A stretch of 64,000 nt of DNA, from NCBI GenBank assembly GCA_013399015.1, contig VWZX01006105.1, positions 2,542,001 through 2,606,000 on the forward strand, in the 5' to 3' direction. The DNA is from Galbula dea (Eukaryota; Chordata; Aves; Piciformes; Galbulidae). The notes below the pieces were generated by a model that had not been told where the DNA came from, searched no databases, and was given only the letters and a program-made list of their open reading frames with translations. The position numbers and the translations under genes are program-made. Numbering within the stretch: the first letter of the stretch is position 1; every line of letters begins with the position of its first letter. Shown in pieces: positions 1-11,135 of this stretch.

Positions 1-2117
1 TCTCTGCAGCCACAGTGTAGTTAAAGGATTTGCTTATCCTTACAGAACTGTGGAGAAGCTAGCAAGGCCATGAAACTGTATAATGGAAAATTTCATCTGC
101 CAAGAAAATGAGTTCATTTCAGTAGCTGAAAGAGTACAAATGATGCAACGAAATTCCTTTTGTATAATGTTCTTGTTAGGCACTCTCTACTTGGAATTTT
201 CCAACCATGCATATAGTCACCTTCATGTCTGTTAGAGGGACACTTTCTTAGGCATCCATTCCTTGCCTCGCTTTTGGAAGTTGGCTTCATTATGTGCTAT
301 TAGTATGGGGAACCCACTCCACATGAAGAAGAATGTCCTTAGCATTCTGGACTTGTCTATATTCCTTGAATGTGGAAGTAATAACATTTACAATGTTTAC
401 TTATAGACAGCTTTACCCAAAGGCAGCCAAAGTCAATGAGAACCTTCTCATGCATTCTGTTGGACTGCTTCCTGTCAGAAGTGGTTGCCAGTATATGTAC
501 TACTGGGGTTTCCTTGCCATTGACTTCTCTTTCTTGATATAACTTCTAACTTGGATGTCTCACTCCTCACTTATCTCTTTCCGTTGATCTTCCTCTCTTG
601 GCTACTGCTTCCTCATTTCATTCCCACCTTTCTGTGGCTGTCACAGCCCCTAAAGAGTTGTCCCTAATTCTCAATTAGACTCAAGTCCTTTCTCTTCTAG
701 TCCCTGCCACTAATGTCTCAAGCCTCCAGACTACATTGGAGAAAGCTCTTCATTATGTCAGACCATACTGTCTCTGTCCCATTAATAATTTTGACTCCAG
801 CTTTACCAAGGAGGATAAGTTACTACAGAAGTATCTTGTTGTGCAGCTCATACAGAAACACATGAAATTGTAACAGTGTAATTTAGCTGGTGGCAAAGGA
901 AAATCAACCACCTGTCTCATAGCCCTAGAGTAAAAGGAGTTTTTACACATATATGAGTTTTCTGTGGGATGATTTTATTCATTTTTATTACTGTGGAAAT
1001 AACTTCTTCAATTTATTAGCAAAATCCTCAAAAATGTTAGATATATTATGGATTACAAAAAAAAAAAAAAAAGAGAGACAGATAAAAGCAATATCTTGGG
1101 AATAGATTCTTGACTCCCAGAATGACCTAGCTGTTATGCAACCATGAAAGGATCAGAAACATGCCTGAGGCTAGTAGGACAATGCAGCAGTATTATGTTT
1201 CTTCAAACTGTAATGCTTTACATCACATGGGTCATTCAGTGAGATTCAAGAGATGGGTTCCAGAGACAACAGACCAGATCAGTCAGTTGAAAGAATATGG
1301 AAACTGGCTTAGTATGAAATGCAAAAAGACTTATATTTTCAAACTATGAGCTGAAATTTTTCCTCATGCTGCTTTTGAATTGAATTTTCCCATTAAATTC
1401 ATTCACATAAATATTTCAATAATAACAGCAAAATACATCCAACTGTATCCTACTATCTTCTTGTGTTAGTAGATAACTTCCTACTTGAAAGAGAGTCTTT
1501 TTGTATTGGAAAACCATAGTTCAGACTTTGCAGTTGTATTGTCCTCTAAGCAATGCATCTGAATGGTGTTATATCTGAAATTTAACACTGAACTATTTAT
1601 CTACATTTTCCTGGTGTATTGTGAAAAAAATTACAAACTGCTAAAGAATATTTTAGTTTTCAACTACATAATAAATACAAATCTTATTTGAAAGGAGTTG
1701 TGAGGTATAACATGGGAAGACCTGTAAAAGCATACTGACATTGTCTTGCTATGCTTGAACTTAATTTTAAGCCCTCAGTTTTCATAATCAGAAGACAATG
1801 AAAAGCTATAGCAGTTGTCTCACAGTTAACAGTTCAGTTTCTTCAGGGCATGGCAATGAATCAACCTGCATAGAAAGCTTCTGAACAAGGTCACATAATT
1901 TGTTGTCTAGAGGATGAGCACAAGCTTCCTGACTGTAGGGAAACGGAAGCAGACCTATGTTTGAAACACAGCAGAAAGCATTTAAGTAGCTTTTATTCCC
2001 AGAATAAGCTGAATTGGAAAATAAAACATGGAAAAATGCCAGTTGTGAACTTGTGCACACTGACTGCTGTGAACTGCAGATTTCATGTATGTTGTTGTGT
2101 TGCTTGAACAGGGAAAC
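1..2117. other. Unique AT-rich sequence, no gene seen
   Basis: No coding frame longer than about 85 codons and no repeat family that I recognise. A 16-base A homopolymer lies at 1057-1072 and is followed by a short GA stretch; it has no recognisable retrogene body upstream. Nothing else stands out. Confidence 0.5.
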
Positions 2118-2347
2118 TACCTTTGAAATGTGAGTACAAGAAAATTTTTTTTTCCCAGTTTCAGGTGCTGGAGCACTGGCACAGACTGCCCAGAGAGACT
2201 GGGGAGTCTCCTTCTATGGAGATACTCAAACCCCATCTGGACATGGTTCTGTATGACCTGGTCTAGGCAGTCCTGCTGTGGCAGAGGAGTGGGACTAGAT
2301 GATCTTTTTGGGTCCCTTCCAACTCCTAACATTCTGTGATTCTGTGA
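2118..2347 (+). mobile_element. CR1 LINE 3' fragment
   Basis: This is the 3' end of a CR1 non-LTR retrotransposon in plus orientation. It begins in the last part of the reverse-transcriptase frame (the stretch encoding E-H-W-x-R-L-P is readable near 2171-2195). It passes through the usual 'ctggtctaggcagtcctgc' and 'ggactagatgatct' blocks of the 3' UTR and ends in the tail ATTCTGTGATTCTGTGA (2331-2347). It is strongly 5'-truncated, as most bird CR1 copies are. The 3' UTR wording is very close to the minus-strand copy at 5655-6113, so both probably belong to one subfamily. Short frames on either strand here are shadows of the repeat. It has no function that I can infer. Confidence 0.93.
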
Positions 2348-3156
2348 AATCAGCACAGAGGACTGAAATGTTGTTTCACCTTTCGAGCTTTATACCCTCG
2401 CTTTTTCCATTTAGTCTTCCCCAGAGTAAAACAAAAAGCACTCAAACATGCTCCCTAGAAGTTTATACTACATTTCTTCCCAGATATATTTTTCATCTAT
2501 CCATCATTCTTAGAAATAAACTAACTGATAGTAAATATGAGTTATTATCCCACTTTCAATTTTCAGTGAGACCTTTGCTGAGCCTGACAGTATGTCTATT
2601 ATTCTTTGATTCCTTATTGCCAAAATAACTTGTTCCTTGTAAAATTTAGCAAATATTGGCCCAAATTTCTTGTTCTACTAAAGCCACTCTGCTCTTGACA
2701 CAGATTTGGAAACAGCATGAGAATGAAATAAGTGATTTTTCTGAGGTAGTATAACTCTGTGGAAATCTGGCAGCAGAACTTTTCTCTGCCTAAGATTAGC
2801 TCTGCTTTATGGAGCAAAGTACACTACAGATATACCCATATTTTGTAAAACTGTATCTTCTTCTGTAAGACAGTGAAACTAACTTACACTGCCACAAGAA
2901 CACTTTCTTCTTTCATGATCATTCATGGAACTTCTTGTTCCAATGTCTTGTTCTATATTAAAATTAATTTATTCTGAATAAGATTATTTTCCCCACATTA
3001 GAAACAGCAATATAAATAAGTTACATTTGAAAATTTATAATATATAGTATAAGTTGATACATAATATTGTTTCCATATATAATATAGAATTTTATAATAA
3101 AACACAGAATTTCAGCAATACCACCCAGACTTGTACTCATTTATTTCATACACTCC
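2348..3156. other. Unique AT-rich sequence, no gene seen
   Basis: No gene or repeat recognised. Sequence around 3010-3110 is almost pure A/T with short TATA-type repeats. Confidence 0.5.
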
Positions 3157-3355
3157 TGTACTGGTTTTGGCTGGCATATCTTTAATTTTCTCCATAGTAT
3201 CTTACATGGTGCTATGTTTTTTGTGAGCAAAAGTGTTGATAAGATACCAATGTTGAAACTATTGCTGAACAGTGCTTACACAGTGTCAAAGTCATCTCCA
3301 TTTCTCACACCACCCCACCAGCAATCTTACTGAGAGTACACAAGAAGTGGCTTTG
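3157..3355 (+). mobile_element. ERVL-type LTR, 5' fragment
   Basis: The segment starts with TG and the block 'ctggttttggctgg', continues through 'ttaattttctccatagtat', 'tgctgaacagtgcttacaca' and 'ctcacaccaccccaccagc', and ends near 'acacaagaagtgg'. This block order is the first 200 bp or so of a common bird ERVL-class long terminal repeat. The fragment at 54,837-55,095 shows the same order. The copy is decayed and stops abruptly, running into a degenerate CR1 tail. No internal retroviral region adjoins it. Confidence 0.75.
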
Positions 3356-3361
3356 CTTTAG

Positions 3362-3455
3362 CAAGGAGATCAGATCAGAAGACATCTGGAGGTTCCCTCC
3401 TCCAGAGTCTGACCTTAGCTATTCTCTGATTCCACGATTCTGCAATTCTGTGATT
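3362..3455 (+). mobile_element. CR1 LINE 3' tail, degenerate
   Basis: A short, eroded CR1 3' end: a 'catctggaggttccctcc' block resembles the conserved 'agaggtcccttcc' element, and it is followed by a tail of three variants of ATTCTGTGAT (3421-3453). Placement right after the LTR fragment suggests that it inserted into, or recombined with, the LTR. Identification rests mainly on the tail. Confidence 0.55.
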
Positions 3456-3950
3456 ACTTGATCATATGCTTAGTTATAAATAAGGAAGATTAGAAATGGA
3501 AGTTTTATCAGGAATATAAAATTAGTTTTCAGTGCATCTACCATACTATCTCACTTTATTCTCTGAGAGAAAAACAAAGAGCTGAGAATAAACAGACTTA
3601 CACTAAATTATATATATTCTCCTATAGCAATCTCTACAATAGTTGTTTCTTTCTTTTAATTGAATTTTTTCTCAGGGTCAGTACTTGAAAGAAAAGAATG
3701 CATCCTATTTTGAGGAAATTTTTGCAAGCATGACTTTTAACATTCTCAACTAGCCTTTCAGGTTTAATGGTGCATTTTACCTCATTTATCCATCCACTAT
3801 CCACTGACTTTTCCATGATAGGAAAGTGAATGAACCATTTTTTATTTAACCTCACATTTTCCATTTCTTCCTCCAAAGACAGTATTTATGGTTATGTGAT
3901 GAAATAGAAGTTCAGGTAATTCCATTTATTCTCATTAGGGATGCTGGACC
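3456..3950. other. Unique sequence, no gene seen
   Basis: About 500 bases with no recognisable gene or repeat. Confidence 0.5.
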
Positions 3951-4027
3951 TTCTTTTTTTTTTCTTTTTTTTTTTTTTCCCTTTTTCTGTTTTGTTTGTT
4001 TGGTTTTGGGGTTTTTTTGGTTTGTTA
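3951..4027. repeat. T/G-rich low-complexity tract
   Basis: Almost only T and G on the plus strand (A and C on the other): long T runs, then TTTTG/TTGG units. It abuts the 3' end of the minus-strand LTR that follows. It is one of a series of amino/keto-skewed tracts in this window. Confidence 0.85.
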
Positions 4028-4033
4028 TACATA

Positions 4034-4565
4034 TGCTGTGATTAGACCCAGCTAGCAGCTGAGCACCATGCAGCCTCTCAAACATTGCCTCCCACACCCT
4101 CTTCCACTGTGGGATGGGAAGGAGAATTGGGAGCAAAATCCCAAACCCTGTGGTTAAGGTATGGAGAGTTTAACAGAATAATACAAAGAATGGAGAAAAA
4201 CAGGATTAACAAGAAAATTAATGAAGTGATATATAAAGAAGTGAGATAAACCCTGAGCCACTCACTGATGCTGAGCCATGTGAGCCAAAAATCCATGTGG
4301 ACTGGAAAAGAAAACTAAAACTACTTTAATGATAATACTAATGATAAAAGAAATATATACAAATATACACAAAAAACAATACCAAACCCAAACTTCCTCC
4401 AGATGGTAATTATGTCACTGTCACCACTGATACTGCAGCAGAAGGCCTCAGCAGCAGACAGGAACCAGGCCCAGGGGCTGGATCCTAGTACTAGATGCAG
4501 AAACTCCTGGATCAGAATTAACGACAGAACAGAGAGAGTTCTCCTCAGACACAAGATTTAAAAGT
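4034..4565 (-). mobile_element. ERVL-type LTR, 3' portion, minus strand
   Basis: Read on the minus strand, the segment ends with the hallmark 3' part of a bird ERVL-class LTR: a 'cttttatcattagtattatc' AT-rich block, a decayed ATTAAA-type polyadenylation region ('ctgttaaactctcc'), 'ttctccttcccatcccaca', 'gcatggtgctcagctgct' and a CA terminus (plus-strand TG at 4034-4035). The first third of the LTR is missing or unrecognisable beyond 4565. Open frames of 72-77 codons across it are fortuitous. The matching first third, in opposite orientation, lies at 3157-3355. Confidence 0.75.
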
Positions 4566-5654
4566 GACCTTGCTTTGCATACCAATCCCTGATATTAAAT
4601 CTAAACATTAGGTTTTATCACTGTTAGAATCAAGCAGTGACTGTAAAAACATGCTGTTAGTTTCAGAAAGTGCAGTTACTTAGAGGAACTTTAGCTGAAA
4701 AGCAAAATCACTTCAGCTGAAAATCCAAACCAGGACAATCCTTTTCAGAAAATATGTAATTTCAGAACTAATTGCATATAAATACACTTCTCAAGAATTA
4801 TTTAGTAATATATTATCTCTGTGTATACTCCTGAAGCTTATCAGTTCTTCTTTCTGCAGGCAGAGAATAACTAATGATATAACATTTATAAAACTTGAAA
4901 ATATTGTGAACTTCTAAATGTTACTTTTGGCCTCAAGCAGAAACGTAAAAGGTTATGTGACCTCCTTATTATTCAGTACTATGCATTGTCCATGTAATTT
5001 CATTAACCTTTATCTTCTTTGTTAATACATGAAATATACATATTCAGACCTATTCAAAATGCCTTCTTTGATTGATATTTGGCTGTAACAGATAATTTTT
5101 CATATTTTTACTGGAAAGTGGATCACAGCTTGCAAAGAACATGGTAGTGGTTTATAATTTCAAGTTATGACAGACTGAACTATATATAAGGATGCTTTCC
5201 ACTTTGTTTCCATTGTGACATTGTAAAATTCAAAGTAGGAGTTTCCTATAGGTATAACCTGGTTTAAATAGACTTCTGGAATTCAGATCTCTAGATTGCC
5301 CTGTCTATTTTCCTTTCTTATTGCTTAAAATCAAGGCTCTGCACTGTTGACATTCATTATTCCTTTAACTTAGTAGATTAACTTTGACACATTTCAAGCC
5401 TCTGTTCTCCTAACAATGCTTAAATTTACATCATTTCAGACATTTTTCAGTTAGTTGCACTACTTAATCCTAACATAGGCTAAATGATTCTTTATTACCA
5501 AACTGAAATCATTTATGGCTTATACACGACAAACAGATTGTTTGCCAAAATTTTGAAATACAATTTGCAACTTACACAGATGAGTCATGATTGTTTTGAT
5601 TAATGTGCTGGATTTATCTGTATTTGATTTACTTCTACAAATGAATTTTGGATA
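4566..5654. other. Unique AT-rich sequence, no gene seen
   Basis: About 1.1 kb with no coding frame of note and no recognised repeat. Confidence 0.5.
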
Positions 5655-6113
5655 TCACAGAATCACAGAATGTTAGGAGTTGGAAGGGAATTCGAAAGAT
5701 CGTCTAGTCCAACCCCCCTGCCACAGCAGGATTCCCTAGACCAGGTCACACAGAAATGCATCCAGACGGGTTTTGAGTATCTCCAGAGAAGGAGACTTCC
5801 CAACCTCTCTGGGCAGTCTGTTTCAGTGCTCCAGCACCCTCACTGGGAAAAAAATCTTTCTTGTATTCACAAGGAGCCTCCTATACTTCAGCTTACAACC
5901 ATTGCCCCTTGTCCTGCCACTGGCCTCCACTGATAAGAGCCTCACCCCATCCTCTGGACACCCACTCTTCATATATTTATAAACATAGATGAGGTCACCC
6001 CTTAGTCTCCTCTTCTCCAAGCTAAAGAGACCCAGCTTCCTCAGCCTTTCCTCATAAGGAAGATGTCCCACACCCTTAATCATCTTTGTGGCTCTGTGCT
6101 GGACTCTTTCGAT
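5655..6113 (-). mobile_element. CR1 LINE 3' end with RT C-terminus
   Basis: A 5'-truncated CR1 on the minus strand. Its 3' tail is at 5655-5670 (TCACAGAATCACAGAAT on the plus strand) and its 3' UTR is at roughly 5671-5822. The coding part (6083 down to 5826) reads the end of the CR1 ORF2 protein: LRKLGLFSLEKRRLRGDLI, then RTRGNGCKLKYRR and RKIFFPVRVLEH. The frame ends at a TGA (plus-strand TCA at 5823-5825) where the family has Trp in E-H-W-N-R-L-P, so this copy has acquired a premature stop. The reverse-transcriptase catalytic region is absent, so the copy is dead. The sequence is little decayed compared with other copies here. Confidence 0.95.
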
Positions 6114-8288
6114 ATGAACTCAATAAGCATTCTGTGAGAGGTCTTCAAACTTTGCCTTTTACTTTGCTTGAAGCTTGTAACATTTCATTGGCATGTAAAT
6201 AGGTAAGTAATGGGATTGACAGCACTTGACACTGAGTAGATAGTTTGTGACAGCTATCAGAATTCCCCCAGTAGAGACAGTAGTGCTTCACATCTACTCT
6301 ATGCAGTTCTGTAGCTGCAGAACATTTAGGTCTACACTGAAGTCTTGTCAGGTGGATTCATTTTACACAAAGGAGTGGCAATTCCATATCTCAGAAGAAG
6401 GAATAATTCTCTTTAGAATTTCTCTCACAAGAGAGTTGTCTTTTTTAAAACATTTTATCTCATGATTAATTTATGGGGGTCTCTTTCTGAAAACTTCATT
6501 CCCACAAGAAGTTCTTCACATCAAATTCAAACTTATTCTTATGTTGCCTACCCCCATTTCTGCTTCATAATGAACTGATCCTATAGCCAATGTTCAACAA
6601 ATGAGATGAAAAAATGATTAAAGCTCTAAAGGAATAAGGAAGTAGATATTGTCAGCATCCTAGCTCTTAAAAGAGCAGACAACATGACAGGCCAGACAGA
6701 TACACAGATGAGAAACTGAGGCTTTTTAGCATACCTAGGAAGCACTATTGCAGCATGTATTACATACCACACTTGTGGTAACATGTCAGACGAGCCCTGG
6801 AAGATGAAGGTTGGGAAGGAAATGGGAATCTTAATGTTCTTTCCCCCAAAGTAGCAAATCAGGTGTGAAATGATATTTTCCACACTGGTGATCTAAAGTA
6901 TAATTTACAGGGGAAGTGGACTGTATGTGACTGACCCTTATTTGCTCTCCCATGTATATATCAAACTGCTCTTGTAATATCTCAGCTAATTAAGCAATTA
7001 GAAAGAGTTATCTGTATAGATTTTGATAAAACTCAAAATGATTGATAAATGTTCTGGAATATACTGGTAACTCAAAATATACCCACCATATTTAGGAAAG
7101 TCTCTACTGAGTATAGAAACACTATGTAACACTACGTAACATGAACAAAGAAGTACATTTTGTTACTTTACAAAAGAGATATAGAGCATGTATAAAATCA
7201 GAAAGTTTAGGAGATTCTGAGCAGAGTATCAAAATTAGTAGAGTGGTATAATAATAGCAAAAGTTCTGTGGAGCAATGGATAAGTTATGGAAAAGTAAGA
7301 AACGTTAAGAAAACTAAAGCCAAGTCATGTCTAAACTGTCAAGAACTGTGCCAAAGTGATCACATGGCAGACCACGTGACAGACTCCTATGGTGCAGGAG
7401 TCTGATAATATAGAGGGAAGAAAGGAGAGAAGTAGGAAGTGGAAAGATGGTTATCTTATAATACTTCTGAAAAATTCTTAAAGAAGTTTTGTGACAGATG
7501 CATTTTTACTTATTCATCCACTTGTGGGTAATTAAACATTACACAGAAAACAACTCTAAGGGAAAACTTATGGCAACAATGCTACCATAAAAGCGGTTCT
7601 GCTTGAAGCACCAGGTGAATATTAACAGGCTTATGTGAATGATAGCACATCAGTATTTATATTCTCTAAACAAGTGAAAAACAAAGCAAGGAAATAGTGA
7701 CAGAAACATAGACATATTGAAAATATTGTTGAACAGAGTGCTAGGCAAGAGACAACAGACATTAACTCTTTTCAGGATATTAAAAAATGTCACTGGCCCC
7801 TTGTTATATTCCCTTCAATACTATGTGACATGTGACTCCTTATAATAAAAGAAAAAGCCTTTGTGAAAATTGACTGCATATCAACAACCTAAAAAGTTTA
7901 TACGGCAAGCATTGGATGTTTAATCTGCTGCTGTTCTCAAAGCTTTTGACATCCTGCAAAAAATCTCACCTTCCAGATGGAACTGGAAAGGCCTCTCAAC
8001 ATGAAAAGAAATTCTCAGTTCCTTGCAGAATAAAGCTCCAGGGTTTATATCATGATTCCTGGAATGTTGTTTATATGCCTGTCTTCTTTTATTCCCTTCT
8101 TGAGGCTACTTTAAAAACAATTTCCATAACTTTTATTGTAGGGGATAAAATTACTTGTTAACTGCCATAGTGCTTTATCACTTAAGGACAAAGAACAGTA
8201 TTCTAGAGGAGCAAATCTCAAAAACTTCCCAGTTTTTATGACAATTTGTTTGGAACCATGTTTCATTACTAAAATGTTTCCTGCTTCT
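6114..8288. other. Unique AT-rich sequence, no gene seen
   Basis: About 2.2 kb with no recognised gene or dispersed repeat. It contains a perfect 9-bp inverted repeat at 7380-7404, listed separately. Confidence 0.5.
7373..7404. repeat. E-box plus 9-bp inverted repeat
   Basis: CACGTG at 7373-7378 sits in GACCACGTGAC, which fits the consensus for USF-type bHLH factors. The arm CAGACTCCT (7380-7388) is followed by a 7-base spacer and the perfect complement AGGAGTCTG (7396-7404). The sequence shows the symmetry; any regulatory role is conjecture. Confidence 0.4.
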
Positions 8289-8376
8289 CTGAGAGAGTGA
8301 GAGAAAGAGAGAAAGAAAACAAACAAACAAACAAAAACCCCAAACAAACCAAGAGAAACCCACCAAAAAAAAAAAC
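8289..8376. repeat. GA-rich then A/C-rich low-complexity tract
   Basis: A GAGA/GAAA stretch (8289-8316) passes into (AAAC)n and CCAAACC-type sequence (8317-8376). The frames reading through it on the minus strand (rich in Phe, Leu and Ser) are products of the composition. Confidence 0.85.
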
Positions 8377-11081
8377 AGTCAAAAGAAATTTTATAGAAAG
8401 TTATATCATTGCCTTTACTTCCATATTGACCCAGGGACTGACTTTTCTATCTGAAATGTACTGAATCAAGACAAAAAACTGAATGAGTGACTTGCACTAT
8501 GGTCAACTCAATTTTGAAATTCAGTATCTCTCAGCTACTGAGGGTGTTGATGTTATAAGGACTTGGAGCTCTCATTGATGAAAAGTGGCTGCACATATTA
8601 GTAGGATCACATACAAAAATTTGGTAGAGCTTACATATATGGAGTTGGTTAAGAATAGCACCTTCAAGCATCCACTGCTTCTGAATTTCAGATTTTATAA
8701 CAGCATGTGAATTGCTGTTAACTACTATGTATTCAAGGACGTGTTCCAGTTTGGGTTGTACTTCAACAGAGCACAAGAAAAGCTACTGTGTCCTAGCTTA
8801 AAGCTGCAACCATCATCACACGACAACTTGTTGAGGCTTCCTAAGTTTTAAATCTGTATGTGGAAGTAGGTTAATTCCATCAGAGAGTTTCAAGGCAGTA
8901 GTTCAGCTGAGATTATCTTCACCAGTGATACAAATGAGGAGTTTGACTTTGCCTTAACAGATTAATCTATGAGGCAGAAGCTATGGTGTATTATGAGAAT
9001 GTCTCCTTGCCAACTCAGGGAAAAAAAAATCAAACAGGATCAGCACATGGGGACCATGATGCATGATTTCTGTCAGCTTTCATGCTGGTGTCTGAACAGA
9101 TTGCCACTTCCAGCTGTGCAATGAGTGACCTCTTCAGCCACTAAAGTTAATTCTGACAAGAGCTGTGTATCAGAGGCCTGAAATGCCATACTTCATAGTC
9201 CTATATTCTAATACAAAATGAAGCAGATGGTGATGTAGAATAATATACTGCATGAAGAACTGCAACAGCTCAAGAATGAATAGGTTGTCCATTTATACTC
9301 TGATCTGCACAAAATTTTGTGTGAGATACAAGTTTTCATTGCTTTTTTTAATGAAATGAGAGCATTTTCCTGTCATTTTCCTGCAGCATAACTTAAAAAA
9401 CAAAGTGATTTCAAGCTCCTATGCTATCACAAACCATGGAGCAGTAACTTCTAAAATTAAGAGGCGGCTCTATTCTATAAAGAAGGGCTGAGCTAAACAA
9501 GTTAAATGATGCTTCATTTTCTGATGGACCATTCAGCTGTTGAATCTACACCATGAACTAAGGAGATATTTTCTTTCCTTTGATATTGATGCATATAAGA
9601 CACAATATTAGTGGAACATAAAATGCTAACAACTTTATTTCCTGTCTTAATCTAAGAAAGATAGATTAATTATTGGTTCATAGCACCATACTTATTCTGG
9701 AAGAAACCATTGTGATCTACTAAGTCAGTGAATATGAATGGAAGGAAGAAAATGTGTGCAGCTTAGACCTTAATGTAGTATTTTTGCAACAAAAGAATTT
9801 TGTGGCTTGACAAATGTCCCTGAAAATAACTTGAGAAATTCTTTCAGAGGTTTGTTTGAGAATATTCAACTGGGTTTGTTTCATGAGAAGCAAGATTAAA
9901 AATATTGCTCCTGAAAAACATTGATATTTTCTTAACACAGCTCACACTTCTTAATATACTTCATATATGCAGACTCCTTATTTGTGAATTTGTCAGTCAT
10001 GTTAAATGACTGAAACACCACTATGAACAAGCCCATCTCTTCAGGCTGAGGAAATCCTGCTTGTGATGTACAGAATGGCTCCTCAGTACACACAGCGCAT
10101 AATCTAACTATATTGATGCATTAAATTTAACTTTGGTTGATGTCATATAGTTATGCCATCTGTACTGAACAGCTGTGGATTGATAGTCCAGCACTTGGTA
10201 GTTTGCTGTGACACTACTGGTCATGAACTGAGCTTAGTTAGACTTTTTCTTCTGGAAAATGGGTTAGTCTGAAAATAAGATTTGTTTTCCTTTTGTTTTT
10301 TTAATACAGCTTAAGCAGTTTTGAGAATTCTACCAATTCTAAAATATGTTAACTATAAATATCTTGGGGCTACTATGTATGCTGCTCTTTGTTCAAGATA
10401 TTTAGTGCATTATAAGATTTTATTGTCTTACAGGGACAAGAAAAATAATGGGAAACTTAGGAAAGTGCATAAAGGCTCATGCATGCATAAATAAGTTACA
10501 ATATAAATTAAACTGTATCAGACAGCAACTATCTCAGACACATTTTTCTTTTGTAAAGTGATGTGCAGAAAAAAAGTTGCTAAAGATTATAAAATGACAC
10601 AAGTGAAATATTCAGAAAGCTGCAGAAAACCTTTTAATAATTATGGAATAGAAATAAGCTCCATTATTACACTATCTGCACACCTCAGATCATAAAATCT
10701 ACTGGGAAGTCTTATACACACAGGAGACATACTTTAAATATTAAAAATGGGATAATCATTTAATACTCAGTAAAAAAACCTGCAAGTGGATTTCTAGCAC
10801 TTAGCTGTTATTAAAATTTTATCAGAATTTCAAATACTGGTCTGAATTCCTCAAAATTAATATAACTTGTCAAATATGGAATGGTATATTCCATATCTGG
10901 AATTGTATTTCTATTGAGCTTAGAGGAATAGATTAGAAAAGAACAAGCAATGAGATAAACAATCAAGGAGATACTTTTGTAAGGCAGGATATTCATCTCA
11001 GAAAATGATTCTTATTCCAAAATCCTGTTCTGTCTGACTTGTGGTTAGGGAGTTGGGTCTTTTGGAAAATAAAGACATTAA
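8377..11081. other. Unique AT-rich sequence, no gene seen
   Basis: About 2.7 kb without a recognisable gene or dispersed repeat. A perfect 9-bp inverted repeat with a 5-base loop lies at 10874-10896 (ATATGGAAT / ATTCCATAT). Confidence 0.5.
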
Positions 11082-11135
11082 GAAAAAAAAAACAAAACAA
11101 ACCAACCAACCAACCAAAAACCAGTAAACCCCAAC
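11082..11135. repeat. A/C-rich low-complexity tract
   Basis: An A run passes into AAAC and then CCAA units (ACCAACCAACCAACC), nearly free of G and T. Confidence 0.85.

Noticed and set aside
1057..1072. A16 run as the tail of a processed pseudogene
   Set aside because: No recognisable coding or mRNA-like sequence upstream and no clear flanking direct repeats.
3157..4565. Complete ERV provirus between the two LTR pieces
   Set aside because: The pieces are in opposite orientation, only about 0.7 kb apart, and no gag, pol or env similarity lies between them.
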